Positions 8,652-17,632 of a stretch of 64,000 bases of DNA are shown piece by piece. Source of the stretch: Clostridia bacterium (GTDB lineage: Bacteria > Bacillota > Clostridia > Lachnospirales > Lachnospiraceae); assembly GCA_910576325.1 (NCBI GenBank), contig CAJTIM010000006.1:157810-221809 (forward strand), in the 5' to 3' direction. The notes under the pieces were generated by a model. That model had not been told where the DNA came from, did not search any database, and worked only from the letters and a program-made list of their open reading frames with translations. The translations under genes and the position numbers were made by a program. Position 1 is the stretch's first letter. The number at the start of each line of letters is the position of its first letter.

Positions 8652-10085
8652 TTAAATAATATTCTTCAGCACAATTGTCTTTGTTCTGGTCACTTCATCA
8701 AAGGTAGACATAACACCCTCGGTTCCGATTCCGGAGTACTTGTAGCCGCCAAAGGGCATCTCAAAGCTGCGGAAGAAGCTTGCGCCGTTGATGATGGTTC
8801 CGCCGCACTCCAGTGCGTTGCAGACCTTCATGGCCGTCTTCATATTCTCTGTGAACACACAGCCGCAGAGACCGAACTTCGATCTGTTTGCTATCTCAAT
8901 GGCTTCCTCCACCGTCTCAAAGGTGATAATCGGAACTACCGGTCCGAAGATCTCCATGTCAACGGCTACGTCTGCCGTCTTGGGAACATCCTTGATAACC
9001 GTAGGAGCAATAAATGCGCCGTCTCTGGTTCCTCCCAGAATAACCTTGCCGCCCTGCTCTACCGTAAGCTTTATCTGCTCTTCTACCTTAATAGCCGCCT
9101 TCTCACTGATCAGGCATCCGATCTGGGTGCTCTCCTCTGCCGGCATTCCCTGCTTCAGCTGTTTGATACGCTCAACAGCCTTTGTGGTAAACTCCTCCGC
9201 GCGGTTCTTATGAATCAGGAAACGCTTGGAAGCGCAGCATACCTGTCCGGTATTGTACATACGGCCCCAGATAAGTTCCTCTACCGCCAGATCCACATCG
9301 CCGTCCTCCAGTACGATGAAGGCATCGTTTCCGCCCAGCTCCAGCGCAATGTGAGCCAGATGATCCGCCGCTGTTCTTGCCGTCTCAATGCCGACCTCCG
9401 TGGAACCTGTGAGGGTAATGGCATGGACATCCTTGTTTGCGCACAGCCATGCGCCTACCTTGGAACCGCGTCCGGTTACAATCTGAACGGCTCCGGGCGT
9501 TACGCCGGCCTCGCCCAAAAGGGCTGTCAGCTTGCACAGAGTCAGCGGATTGTCCGTGGAGGGCTTTACGATTGCGGCATTTCCTGCAAGAAGCGTGGGG
9601 GCTACCTTCTGATCAAAGAGATCGCAGGGGAAGTTAAAGGGAATTACGCAGGCAATTACGCCGATAGGCTCCCGTTTTGTAATCAGCACATGCTTATCCT
9701 GCCCCGCTTCCATGCCGGCGGGAATGGTCTCGCCGTACAGGTGCTTTGCCTTTTCGGAAAATGCTTTGAAGGCAATGGGAATATTGCCAATCTCAGCTCT
9801 CGCCTCGGTGATAGGCTTTCCTGTCTCCTGGGATAAGGTCTGAGCCAAATCCTCTTTATTCTTTTCCACCAGTTCAAGAAAACGGTACATAATTTCCGCT
9901 TTTTCATAGACAGGAACCTCCGCCCAGATTTTCTGTGCTGCCGCTGCCTTCTCTACTGCCAGATCCACATCCTCTTTTGTGGCTGCCGGAACCGTATCCA
10001 CGACTGCGCCGGTTGCCGGGTTGATTACTTCGATTACTTCGCCGTTGGAAGCATCTGCGGATGCTCCGTTGATAAACATTTTCAT
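8652..10085 (-). CDS. NAD(P)-dependent aldehyde dehydrogenase (succinate-semialdehyde-like)
   Basis: 477-residue ALDH-superfamily enzyme that oxidises an aldehyde to the acid. The catalytic Cys283 is in GQVCCASKR, the general base Glu249 is in ELGGND, and the cofactor Lys174 is in VKPSTDNP. Length and the C-terminal FGGYKYSGIG fit the succinate-semialdehyde/lactaldehyde dehydrogenase branch, but the substrate cannot be read from sequence. It follows the FIST gene by 35 nt with an AAAGGAG site, so the two form an operon. Confidence 0.93.
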   Translation of the reverse strand: MKMFINGASADASNGEVIEVINPATGAVVDTVPAATKEDVDLAVEKAAAAQKIWAEVPVYEKAEIMYRFLELVEKNKEDLAQTLSQETGKPITEARAEIGNIPIAFKAFSEKAKHLYGETIPAGMEAGQDKHVLITKREPIGVIACVIPFNFPCDLFDQKVAPTLLAGNAAIVKPSTDNPLTLCKLTALLGEAGVTPGAVQIVTGRGSKVGAWLCANKDVHAITLTGSTEVGIETARTAADHLAHIALELGGNDAFIVLEDGDVDLAVEELIWGRMYNTGQVCCASKRFLIHKNRAEEFTTKAVERIKQLKQGMPAEESTQIGCLISEKAAIKVEEQIKLTVEQGGKVILGGTRDGAFIAPTVIKDVPKTADVAVDMEIFGPVVPIITFETVEEAIEIANRSKFGLCGCVFTENMKTAMKVCNALECGGTIINGASFFRSFEMPFGGYKYSGIGTEGVMSTFDEVTRTKTIVLKNII

Positions 10086-10120
10086 GGGATTTTTTCTCCT
10101 TTTCTAATGTAGTCTCGTTA

Positions 10121-11287
10121 TTAAGCCTCAAAGCCCGTGAAGGAAAGCATCAGTCCGCCGCAGGTATTTAAGCCGTCAGCCTCAAAGCCGTACTCGCCAA
10201 AGGTGAACTCTGCGATAAAGGGAACGTCTCCCGCTTCCTTCTTAAGCTGCTCCGCCACTTCTCCGATTCGGCTGTCAATGCCGGCTCTTCTTCCGCCGCA
10301 GTGTACCAGATGATATGCGCCGGCCGGAGCTGCCATTTTTTCCTTCAATGCGGCAAGAGTATTGCCGGTAGAGTCGATGAGTTCGTCTACGGTTGCCTCC
10401 ATACGGATAATTGCCGTGCCCTCTGCCAGATTATTTCCGATGTTCATGCTCAGATCGTCATTGCCGTTCATGGGATGGCGGATAGCTACCAGATCGCCGA
10501 GGCGGTCTTTCACGCCCAGAGGAGATGTGATAGTCTGAACCAGCAGATCGCCGCCCATAACCGCATCGGTGCCTATGCCTCTCCAGTCTGCGTATTTCTT
10601 GAGGGCCGGTACGCCGTCGATCTCTGCCAGAACACGGTTATCCACTACCTTTGTGATAATGCCCATATCCTTTGTCTCTCTGTATGCGCCTGTGAACTTG
10701 TTGGTCATTTTCTTCTCCGAATAGAAGAAGGCAACCGCCACGCCGTCCGCAAAGGCTCCCTTATCGGTGTAAAGCTTCCACTCGCCTGCAATGCTGTTGT
10801 CTGCGGCGCTTCCGCCATAGAAGGGAACTCTTCCAATTACCTTGGTAATGCCCTTTAAGTAAAATTCCTCTTCTCCCGGAGGCGCTACCATGTAGAAATA
10901 ATCCGGGGCTGCCTTCCTACCGGCACGCTCCAAGGCAAGCTTCGCCGCCTGCTCTCCTGCATCCACGGAGCATCCGCTCTTCTCAACTGCTGCGATTCCT
11001 ACGGTCATTTCCGGATCGGATACTGCCATAATGCCTACAAAGCCGTCGTCTCCGGTTATGTAACCTTCCGGTGTAATCACACCTGTGAAGGATGTGTTGC
11101 CAATCACGGGAACGCCTGGCATCTCCTCCGCTATGCCTGCCAGCATTGCGTCCAGATCATAGGCGCAGCTTGCATATACATATGCCATATTTACGGAATC
11201 CAGACCTGCTTTTGCCTTCTTCGCAGCCTCTGCTCCCGCCGCCTTGGGGTTACTGTTTGTACTGGAACCGGTGTTACCTTTCAACAT
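10121..11287 (-). CDS. FIST-domain sensory protein
   Basis: 388-residue protein with FIST N (about 30-215: YASCAYDLDAMLAGIAEEMPG, VPVIGNTSFTGVITP) and FIST C (about 225-365, ending FTFGEYGFEADGLNTCGGLM). FIST domains are predicted to bind small ligands such as amino acids. There is no signalling output domain, so this is a stand-alone FIST protein. It is the first gene of the operon with aldehyde dehydrogenase and has an AGGAGG site. Confidence 0.88.
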   Translation of the reverse strand: MLKGNTGSSTNSNPKAAGAEAAKKAKAGLDSVNMAYVYASCAYDLDAMLAGIAEEMPGVPVIGNTSFTGVITPEGYITGDDGFVGIMAVSDPEMTVGIAAVEKSGCSVDAGEQAAKLALERAGRKAAPDYFYMVAPPGEEEFYLKGITKVIGRVPFYGGSAADNSIAGEWKLYTDKGAFADGVAVAFFYSEKKMTNKFTGAYRETKDMGIITKVVDNRVLAEIDGVPALKKYADWRGIGTDAVMGGDLLVQTITSPLGVKDRLGDLVAIRHPMNGNDDLSMNIGNNLAEGTAIIRMEATVDELIDSTGNTLAALKEKMAAPAGAYHLVHCGGRRAGIDSRIGEVAEQLKKEAGDVPFIAEFTFGEYGFEADGLNTCGGLMLSFTGFEA

Positions 11288-11339
11288 TTTGTACCTCCTT
11301 CTGTTTTGTTTAAATCGGACAATATTTACGTCTTATTTT

Positions 11340-11367
11340 ATTATAATTTATTTAGTTTAACAGACAA
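11340..11367 (-). promoter_or_regulatory. Predicted promoter of the FIST-aldehyde dehydrogenase operon
   Basis: TTGTCT (11367-11362) and TATAAT (11345-11340) are spaced by 16 nt in AT-rich DNA, about 53 nt upstream of the FIST start. Confidence 0.55.
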
Positions 11368-11386
11368 TATGCCTATTCCGTCAAAC

Positions 11387-11421
11387 GAAACGGGCGTTCC
11401 GCTGTGCGGAACGCCCGTTTC
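11387..11421 (+). terminator. Strong hairpin between divergent genes
   Basis: GAAACGGGCGTTCCGC (11387-11402) pairs perfectly with 11406-11421 around a 3-nt loop, followed on the plus strand by a T-rich tract. No plus-strand gene lies upstream to terminate. The interval 11288-11608 otherwise holds only the FIST promoter. Confidence 0.6.
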
Positions 11422-11608
11422 TGCTGCTCTTTTTCCTGTTTTCTACAATTTAATCAACTTTTCCTTGTGTTCTCTTATCCGCTGAGGGCGGATCGGAAAA
11501 TTTCTTGCGTTTTTCTTCTTGAAGTGTTACCCTCTGTATAGAAACGCGTGTGCGGCGCCTGTGATGCAAACGCCGCTCCTTTATGTCCGGTTAAAGGGGG
11601 ACCAAGCT

Positions 11609-11995
11609 ATGAGCTATCAAAAACATAAGTCGGAGGAATCTGTGGAGGACTATCTGGAGACTATCCTGATTCTCAATAAGTCTCTCGCCAATGTACGCTC
11701 CATTGATATTGCCAATGAGCTGAATTATTCCAAGCCCAGCGTCAGTGTGGCCATGAAGAATTTGAGACAGAAGGGCTATGTCACAGTCTCCGGGGAAGGG
11801 TTTATCCTGCTGACAGAGGAAGGCCGCGCTCTGGCGGAGACGGTCTATGAACGCCATTCTGTCCTTTCTCGATGGCTGATCCGGCTTGGTGTGACTCCGG
11901 AAACTGCCATTGCGGATGCCTGTAAGATGGAGCATGATATGAGTGCGGAGAGCTTTGAGGCCGTCAAAGCATATCTTCTTAAAAATCCGTCGTGA
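11609..11995 (+). CDS. DtxR/MntR-family metal-dependent regulator, short form
   Basis: 128-residue protein starting MSYQKHKSEESVEDYLETIL at 11609, after AAAGGGGG. The N-terminal winged helix (IDIANELNYSKPSVSVAMKNLRQKGYV) and dimerisation helices with metal-ligand-like residues (CKMEHDMS) match the DtxR/MntR family. It lacks the SH3-like domain of DtxR, as MntR does. A longer frame opens at 11519 without a ribosome binding site. Its targets are not in the window. Confidence 0.87.
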   Translation: MSYQKHKSEESVEDYLETILILNKSLANVRSIDIANELNYSKPSVSVAMKNLRQKGYVTVSGEGFILLTEEGRALAETVYERHSVLSRWLIRLGVTPETAIADACKMEHDMSAESFEAVKAYLLKNPS

Positions 11996-12042
11996 CAAGT
12001 TCACCTTACCGATGTTTCCCAACAACCAAAAGGTAACTATAC

Positions 12043-12083
12043 AAATCCTGTCCGGATAAGCTTTCACACAGCGGACAGGATTT
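12043..12083. terminator. Bidirectional terminator between the DtxR-like gene and recQ
   Basis: AAATCCTGTCCG pairs with CGGACAGGATTT around a 17-nt loop and is followed by a T run on the plus strand. It lies between converging genes and starts 1 nt past the recQ stop. Confidence 0.8.
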
Positions 12084-12084
12084 T

Positions 12085-13560
12085 TTATTCCTCCCACCCC
12101 CACTGTGGAAATTCAACCTTCACACCGCAATACTGCTTCTTTTTCGGCGTAGAAGCTTCTTCATCCGGGCAAAGCGCATAGTCAAATATCAGCTGCCTGC
12201 GCTTATAATCATTAAGTATCGTATGGATTTTCCGGCAGAGAACCTCCTCTTTTCTTTTCCTGGAATATTTGTCCCCGGGCATCTCCTCCCCGATTCCCGT
12301 CACCCGGAATAAGGTATCATACCGGATCACCCTGCTCAGAACGCTTCTGCCTCTCTCCCGGTCCTCCTTCTCCCTGCCTCTGCTGCCCGACATAGTGGAC
12401 AAGCGGTATTGCAGATAGTAGATGATTCTGAGATTCTCCTCTGAAGCGGGAAGCTTTTTGCCCTTTGCATCGAAGATCTGCAGCTTCTCCGCTGAAAACG
12501 TAAGGAATTGTCCTTTTATATGAAATGCCGTAGCAAACCGGTACAAAGGGGGAAGCTCCTCATAGGAATACCCCTTTTCTCCCTGTTTTTCCAGCGGAAG
12601 AAAGCTTCCCTTATAGATGCGAAGCTCCTTTTCATCCTCATAAATCCATTTGGGAACCGCAGCCTTTGAACAGTCAATGGTGATTGTAATTTTGTTCATT
12701 TTATCAAGGCTTTGTTCTATGGCCGCCTTTTTGTCCGGCTTCAGCGTTACGGCAGGATCGCCGGATAATAGTTCATAGATATTTTTGGGATACAGAACGG
12801 GCGCACCGCTTACCTCCAGGGTATATACCGCGTCCGCAATCATCATATCAAAATAAGACAGCCTTTCCCCGTTATTGCTTTCTATTTTATAGGACAGCGG
12901 CAGTTCTTTCTTCTCCCCTGTTCTGCTTGCCTTCCTTCCGCAGTCTATCTGCTTTTCTGCTCCGATTTCATACGCGCCGCTGCGGATCTCATTTGCAATT
13001 TTTGTGTTGTTATAATAGAGCGCCCTAATTTCCGTAAGCCGTTTTTCCAGGCTCTTTTCCATTCTTTTTTCATCCCCGGGGGACAAAAGCAGCGCTTCCG
13101 GAAGAGGCTCTTTAAAATAATTCTCAATAAACTCCTGCAGCTCCTTAGACGTCGCCCGCCCCGCTGCCATGCCGCAATATTCCGCCATTCTCTCAAGGCG
13201 GTATCTTCCCAGATCATATCTGTAACGGGCAGTTTCTTCATCAAATTCATTTCCCGTTTTAAAGTTCTCCAGGAATCCCCGGCAAATCCCATAGTCTTCC
13301 CCGGAACGCGGGTCCCTATTGACATATAAAATGCACTCCGCCTTCTTCCCGTCGCGGCCTGCCCTTCCCGCCTCCTGGTAATAGCTCTCCATATCCTTCG
13401 GCATATTGTAATGAATCACAAAGCGGACGTCTCTTTTGTTGATTCCCATTCCATAGGCATTTGTGGCAACCATCAGGCGGCAATTCTTCTCATACATAAA
13501 TCTGCGGTGCTCCTCCTCACGCTCCCCGCTGCTGCGGCCGGCATGATAGAGTGATACCGC
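12085..13560 (-). pseudogene. recQ: recQ helicase, 5' part missing, cut by the mobile element
   Basis: The C-terminal half of an ATP-dependent RecQ-type helicase. Reading on the minus strand from 13560, the frame gives AVSLYHAGRSS, then MVATNAYGMGINKRDVRFVI and YYQEAGRAGRDG (helicase motifs V-VI), then the zinc-binding and C-terminal regions. Motifs I-III are absent and a TAG immediately precedes at 13561-13563. The sequence beyond belongs to the integrated element. The ATG at 13497 is internal and unlikely to make functional helicase. The missing 5' half is expected at the far end of the element. Confidence 0.88.
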
Positions 13561-13810
13561 CTAATCTGAAATTACTTCCCTCTAACCGTAAACATTTGAT
13601 TTTACTGGTCTTTTCCGCCAAGTGTTTTCATCGTCGGGAAAGGCAAACGACTTACTTCATTATTCTTCATAACCGCTTATCTCCGCTTTTTTCTCACAAT
13701 TCAACACTTCATTATGATGTGTTATTCTACCAGTAAAACTTCAAATTTGATGTAAATTTGTTGTAAACCACACAATTTGCTGTACTCATTTATCCGTTTC
13801 GGACTCTTTC

Positions 13811-15046
13811 CTAAAATACATCAAGATTGCGTGATAAATTTTGTATTGCTTCCTGTTTCTTCATGTCAGTGACTTCGGCATATATGTCCATCGTTGTTTC
13901 AATATTAGCGTGTCCCATAATCGCCTGTATCACTTTCACATTTGTTTCCTTCTCGCAGAACCTTGTACAAAAGGTATGCCTTAAATGGTGGCATGAGAAG
14001 TGAGGTATTATGACCGGCTGCCTTTTTTCTTTTTTAGCATTTAACACTTCCTCTGCATTGTACGATTCGTATATCCGCTTGATTGCCCTGTTTACAGCTT
14101 GCGGATTATGAAGATTACCAAAGCGGTTGCTGAAAATAAAGCCTGTCATTCCGTCAACCACCGTAGTATTGAACCCTTCTTCCTTCTGTTCGCTGTATTC
14201 CTCTTGGAACGCTTCATATACTGCGTCCATCATGGGAATCGTGCGGATACCCGCTTCTGTTTTCGGGAGGGATACTCCAAACTCACATTTTGTAGTATCA
14301 TTTCGCCGGGGATAATAAGTAACGCTATGGTTTATGCTGATTATCCTTTTCGCAAAATCTATGTCCTCCCACCTCAAGCCGATTGCTTCACCAATCCTGC
14401 ACCCTGTTCCTAATAATACTGTAAAGAACGGTGTCCAATGGCAATATACCGGGCTTTTGGCTGTGTAGTCCATAAAGGCTCTCTGCTGATCCAGTGTGAG
14501 GGCATGGCGTACACCATGATTTTTCCCCGGCTTCTTCTTGATTTGAGCCATCACACCATCGCTCGGATTGTTTCTGATGATGTCATCCCGCACTGCAAGC
14601 TGAAATGTTGGGTGGAGGACGGTATGGATTGTTTCAAGGGTGTTAATCTGCATCCCCCTGTCATTTAACAGGTGATAATAGAAATACAACACATCTGAAT
14701 ACTTTATCGTTCCAATCTTCCGTTTCCCGAACTCATCCCTTACAAATCGGTCATACATATAGGTGTAATTTGTGTAGGTTGTCCGCCTTAACTCTGTTTT
14801 AGTTGTGATATACCTGTCAAAAACAAAATTCAAATCGGCGTTTCCTGCCGCATATACATCCAGACCGTCAAGCTGGTCTTTCATCAGCCGCTTTTCTTTT
14901 TCCCTAAGCTCTACCAAATCATTTGCATATATATACCGCCTTTTCCCATAAGGATCGGTATAGGTATACATATATGATTTATCCTTGCGCTGGATTTCTC
15001 CTTTCCGTAAAGCCCTACCTCTATGGTCTTTTCTTGCTTTTGCCAT
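13811..15046 (-). CDS. int: Tn916-family tyrosine integrase
   Basis: 411-residue tyrosine recombinase that excises and integrates the element. The N-terminal arm-binding domain (DHRGRALRKGEIQRKDKSY) resembles that of Tn916 Int. The catalytic domain shows Arg217 in GTGCRIGEAIGLRWED, the HxxR box in HHLRHTFCT near residue 350, and the Tyr nucleophile in TTMDIYAEV near residue 390. It is the last gene before the recQ junction, as int is at the end of Tn916. It lies 42 nt downstream of a ribbon-helix-helix gene with which it probably shares a promoter. Confidence 0.95.
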   Translation of the reverse strand: MAKARKDHRGRALRKGEIQRKDKSYMYTYTDPYGKRRYIYANDLVELREKEKRLMKDQLDGLDVYAAGNADLNFVFDRYITTKTELRRTTYTNYTYMYDRFVRDEFGKRKIGTIKYSDVLYFYYHLLNDRGMQINTLETIHTVLHPTFQLAVRDDIIRNNPSDGVMAQIKKKPGKNHGVRHALTLDQQRAFMDYTAKSPVYCHWTPFFTVLLGTGCRIGEAIGLRWEDIDFAKRIISINHSVTYYPRRNDTTKCEFGVSLPKTEAGIRTIPMMDAVYEAFQEEYSEQKEEGFNTTVVDGMTGFIFSNRFGNLHNPQAVNRAIKRIYESYNAEEVLNAKKEKRQPVIIPHFSCHHLRHTFCTRFCEKETNVKVIQAIMGHANIETTMDIYAEVTDMKKQEAIQNLSRNLDVF

Positions 15047-15088
15047 CTCTGCTCCTTTCTTTCAAAAGGAAAGAGATATTTCGTACTG

Positions 15089-15265
15089 CTACTTTCTTTC
15101 TTCCATTGAGTATTGGATTTCAACACCCTTTTGTAGCACCTGCGTTATGGTCATGTCATGTTTGGCAGCATAGTCTTTCAGCTTCTCATACTCGGCATCG
15201 TCAACCCGAAGGCTTAACGACCTCAGCTTAGGCGAGTCGGTCTTTGGACGTCCCGTTCTCGGCAT
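15089..15265 (-). CDS. Ribbon-helix-helix DNA-binding protein upstream of integrase
   Basis: 58-residue protein starting MPRTGRPKTDSPKLRSLSLR at 15265, after GGAGG. LRSLSLRVDDAEYEKLKDYA is a typical ribbon-helix-helix strand and first helix, as in CopG/Arc-type repressors. It lies just upstream of int in the same direction and directly behind a strong promoter that overlaps a long inverted repeat. A role as autorepressor of the RHH-int transcript is inferred from this layout. Confidence 0.82.
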   Translation of the reverse strand: MPRTGRPKTDSPKLRSLSLRVDDAEYEKLKDYAAKHDMTITQVLQKGVEIQYSMEERK

Positions 15266-15295
15266 TTACTATGCACCTCCTTCACAACTAATACC

Positions 15296-15341
15296 ATTAT
15301 AATTCCCGTTCTACGAAAAGTCAAGAACTTTTTGTAGAACG
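15296..15341 (-). promoter_or_regulatory. Promoter and palindromic operator of the RHH-integrase operon
   Basis: On the minus strand TTGACT (15324-15319) and TATAAT (15301-15296) are spaced by 17 nt. An inverted repeat, CGTTCTAC (15307-15314) with GTAGAACG (15334-15341), extends inward with AAAAGT/ACTTTT and covers the -35 box and spacer. Confidence 0.75.
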
Positions 15342-15372
15342 ATTATTTATCACGAAACCCTCTTTACCTTAA

Positions 15373-15561
15373 TCACTCACTTACTCTAAAAGACTCCAGA
15401 TACTGCTCGAAAATATCACAGTTTACCAATACTAATTTGTCTACCTTATAGATTGCGTTTGCCTGTTTTGCAAGCTCCTGAAACTTTGTCAAACCCATGC
15501 TGTAAATTTCTGCACCTTCCTTATATCTGACAAATTTCTTTCTGTCTACTTTTTTTACCAT
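15373..15561 (-). CDS. xis: Excisionase-like protein (DUF6462-type)
   Basis: 62-residue basic protein beginning MVKKVDRKKFVRYKEGAEIY; this start is preferred over the ATG 12 nt upstream. The winged-helix/excisionase-like layout (SMGLTKFQELAKQANAIYKV followed by LVLVNCDIFEQYLESF) matches small proteins found next to Tn916-type integrases. Excisionases bend the element ends to favour excision. Unlike Tn916, it is separated from int by the RHH gene. Confidence 0.72.
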   Translation of the reverse strand: MVKKVDRKKFVRYKEGAEIYSMGLTKFQELAKQANAIYKVDKLVLVNCDIFEQYLESFRVSE

Positions 15562-15573
15562 AAATTCCTCCAA

Positions 15574-15759
15574 TCATTGCACAGCTTCATCTGCTAATAA
15601 ACAGGCAGAATACGCTTCTTCCCATTTATTAGCAGATAAAAACTGCAATACAGGTGGCGGCTCATTACGCCGCCCACATCGGTCTTGCACCGTCATTTCA
15701 TTGACCGGACTGCGGCTTTCCCGCAGCCCGGAAGTATCATTATCACAGATATGCTTCAT
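15574..15759 (-). CDS. Possible small gene of unknown function
   Basis: 61 codons, MKHICDNDTSGLRESRSPVN and onward, ending at the upstream edge of the excisionase region. The GGGGC before it is too close to be a good ribosome binding site and I recognise no family. The frame may be coding because it lies between conserved ICE genes in the same direction. 15760-15996 shows no gene. Confidence 0.3.
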   Translation of the reverse strand: MKHICDNDTSGLRESRSPVNEMTVQDRCGRRNEPPPVLQFLSANKWEEAYSACLLADEAVQ

Positions 15760-15996
15760 CGCCCCATGTAACTGCTACATATTTTGCCCGATCTCACTCG
15801 CTCCTTACCTTTGCTTCAATGTCCTGCTTCGACATTTCCTCACGTTTCACCCTGTTATAAATCAGGGCAGGTACGTCATGGCGCATCTGCTTAGTGGCTC
15901 TGCATATCCTCACGTCCTGTATGCAATACAGTATTCAATTATCAAGGTACACCGCTGTAAATCTGTCAGCTATGGAAAAGGGCAGCGAACCGCCCT

Positions 15997-16245
15997 TTAT
16001 ACCGCTTCAAACGCCAGTATCTTTGTGATTAGCTTTGTTTCAAGCCTTCGGCGCAGTGTTTCATCGACACAATAATGAAGCCGCCCTCCCTCGTCATACA
16101 TCTTCCGGGTGGACAGAGTAATTATGTATCCTTCATAATGCTTCAGGACTGTGTTGATTGCCAGTACATCGCCTTCTGATGCTGCCTTAATGATATGGAA
16201 AGGCAACAAATTCTTTTCTTCTCTGTTCTTACATCTCTGTTTCAT
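15997..16245 (-). CDS. Helix-turn-helix protein, Tn916 Orf8-like
   Basis: 82-residue protein with ASEGDVLAINTVLKHYEGYI, the start of a helix-turn-helix domain found in the Orf8-type proteins of Tn916-family elements. It overlaps the sigma-factor gene upstream by 17 nt, so the two are co-translated. In Tn916 the orf7-orf8 pair activates the excision and transfer genes; the same role is likely here. Confidence 0.8.
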   Translation of the reverse strand: MKQRCKNREEKNLLPFHIIKAASEGDVLAINTVLKHYEGYIITLSTRKMYDEGGRLHYCVDETLRRRLETKLITKILAFEAV

Positions 16246-16669
16246 CTGCTTTTCCCTCCATAATCTTCCTTAAAATCTCAAGTGAGCGTGTCCGGTGTTC
16301 ATGGACTGTGCTGCGGACAAGGTTCATCTCCCTTGCTATATCCGCATCGCTCATTTCCAGAAAATACGAAAGCAGTATTACATTCCGCTTCCTCTCCGAA
16401 AGTGTCTGTAACGCTTCCGCAATCAGGGTGTCTTTCACCTCAATGTCATATCCATGCACTGTAAAATGGCTGTTTTCCACTCCGTATTCATCCATAACAA
16501 ACAACTGGTTCAGCTCCTTTTCAGACAGTTCAGAAAACATGGCTTCATGTTCCCTGCGGTAATCCATGTGCCTGTAATAATTGATTGCTTCGCCTTTCAG
16601 CGACATCTGGCACAGGCGGTCAAAACGATGCCTGATCGTCATTTCATCATGGTGAGAAGGTTTCTTCAT
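16229..16669 (-). CDS. Sigma-70-family factor, Tn916 Orf7-like
   Basis: 146-residue protein. The C-terminal region 4 (ALQTLSERKRNVILLSYFLEMSDADIAREMNLVRSTVHEHRTRS) is a clear sigma-70 helix-turn-helix with the SxVxxHxxR recognition pattern. The N-terminal half is short, as in the element-encoded sigma-like factors of Tn916. It probably directs transcription of the downstream HTH, excisionase and possibly transfer genes. Confidence 0.88.
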   Translation of the reverse strand: MKKPSHHDEMTIRHRFDRLCQMSLKGEAINYYRHMDYRREHEAMFSELSEKELNQLFVMDEYGVENSHFTVHGYDIEVKDTLIAEALQTLSERKRNVILLSYFLEMSDADIAREMNLVRSTVHEHRTRSLEILRKIMEGKADETEM

Positions 16670-16787
16670 GCGAGTTCACCTCCTCCCCCGCTGTGACGTG
16701 ACAAAGGCATACGCCTTTTCCCTTTCCGTTGTATCTGCCAAATGGCGGTAGGCTGATGTTCGGGTGGGAGTAAAAATTTTTGTATAT

Positions 16788-16825
16788 AAAAAACGCCCGG
16801 ACAGGCAAAATGCCCGCTGGACGTT
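16788..16825 (-). terminator. Hairpin with T-run in the leader of the sigma gene, possible attenuator
   Basis: On the minus strand AACGTCC pairs with GGGCGTT, with an inner GGC/GCC pair, followed by TTTTTT. It lies about 120 nt upstream of the sigma-factor start. The 515-nt interval 16670-17184 has no convincing gene. In Tn916 read-through of upstream terminators controls this same region, so an attenuator is plausible. Confidence 0.6.
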
Positions 16826-17184
16826 ATTCATATCTGTTATTCTGTTTTCTCCACACGCTACGGGAGTGTATAGTTCACTTGTCAGGGTAGATTCTTCTCT
16901 ACTGCCAGTAAAACACCTTATAAAAGAACCTTCCCACGCCAATAGCCGGACAGGTTCACTAAGCCAAAAAAATATCCCTCAGACCGTTCAGAACACATAA
17001 ATTCCCCTAAACGTACCCAAAGGATAAAATTTCACGCAAAAAACCTCTGGATACTGCGTTTTTTTATATGCAATATCCAAAGTCTTTTATTCTTATGTGT
17101 GTATTATGCCCCTCTTATAAAGTGATTTATTAGTGCATTTTCAAAGCGAAATGTGCAATATACACTATACATGGAGGTGCATAT

Positions 17185-17532
17185 ATGGCAAGAAAAAAGA
17201 AAATTGACAAGGAAATGGGATTCCGTCTGAAGAAGGCTAGAACCGACCAGAAGCTGACCTATGAAGAACTGGCTGAAAAATCCGGCGTTTCCTCCCGCTA
17301 TATCAAGGAAATTGAAAATCATGGAAATGTGCCAAGCCTTGAAAAGCTAGGGCAGCTTATACGAGCCTTACATATTTCCGCCGATCCGTTTTTTTATCCA
17401 GCCGCCCCGTCAGACAACCTCGACTACCAGCGGCTGTTGGTTTATCTGTCACAATGTACAGAGGAACAGATTACAACAATCCTCGCTATTGTGGAAGCCT
17501 ATCTTCGGACATACAAATCTCCCAAAGAATAG
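17185..17532 (+). CDS. XRE-family regulator, Tn916 Orf9-like
   Basis: 115-residue protein with a classical Cro/CI helix-turn-helix at residues 12-66 (LTYEELAEKSGVSSRYIKEI). It is divergent from the sigma/HTH pair, exactly as orf9 is in Tn916, where it is thought to repress the transfer control region. ATGGAGGTGCATAT precedes the start. Confidence 0.88.
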   Translation: MARKKKIDKEMGFRLKKARTDQKLTYEELAEKSGVSSRYIKEIENHGNVPSLEKLGQLIRALHISADPFFYPAAPSDNLDYQRLLVYLSQCTEEQITTILAIVEAYLRTYKSPKE

Positions 17533-17594
17533 AATATTCCCAATATCTGAATTTTCTCATGAATATTTCTGGATAATTCTGAACCATGCAAAAA

Positions 17595-17626
17595 AGGTGG
17601 CTCGCCTTCTCTCCTGCCAGCCACCT
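17595..17626. terminator. Bidirectional terminator
   Basis: AGGTGGCT pairs with AGCCACCT around a 16-nt loop, with A and T runs on both sides. It lies between the XRE gene and the converging 111-residue gene. Confidence 0.8.
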
Positions 17627-17632
17627 CTTTGT

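Noticed and set aside
8637..9836. 399-codon plus-strand frame
   Set aside because: It is antisense to the aldehyde dehydrogenase gene, which has intact catalytic residues.
16676..16942. 88-codon frame upstream of the sigma gene
   Set aside because: It runs across the terminator hairpin and has no ribosome binding site or family. Only a short leader peptide inside it is conceivable.
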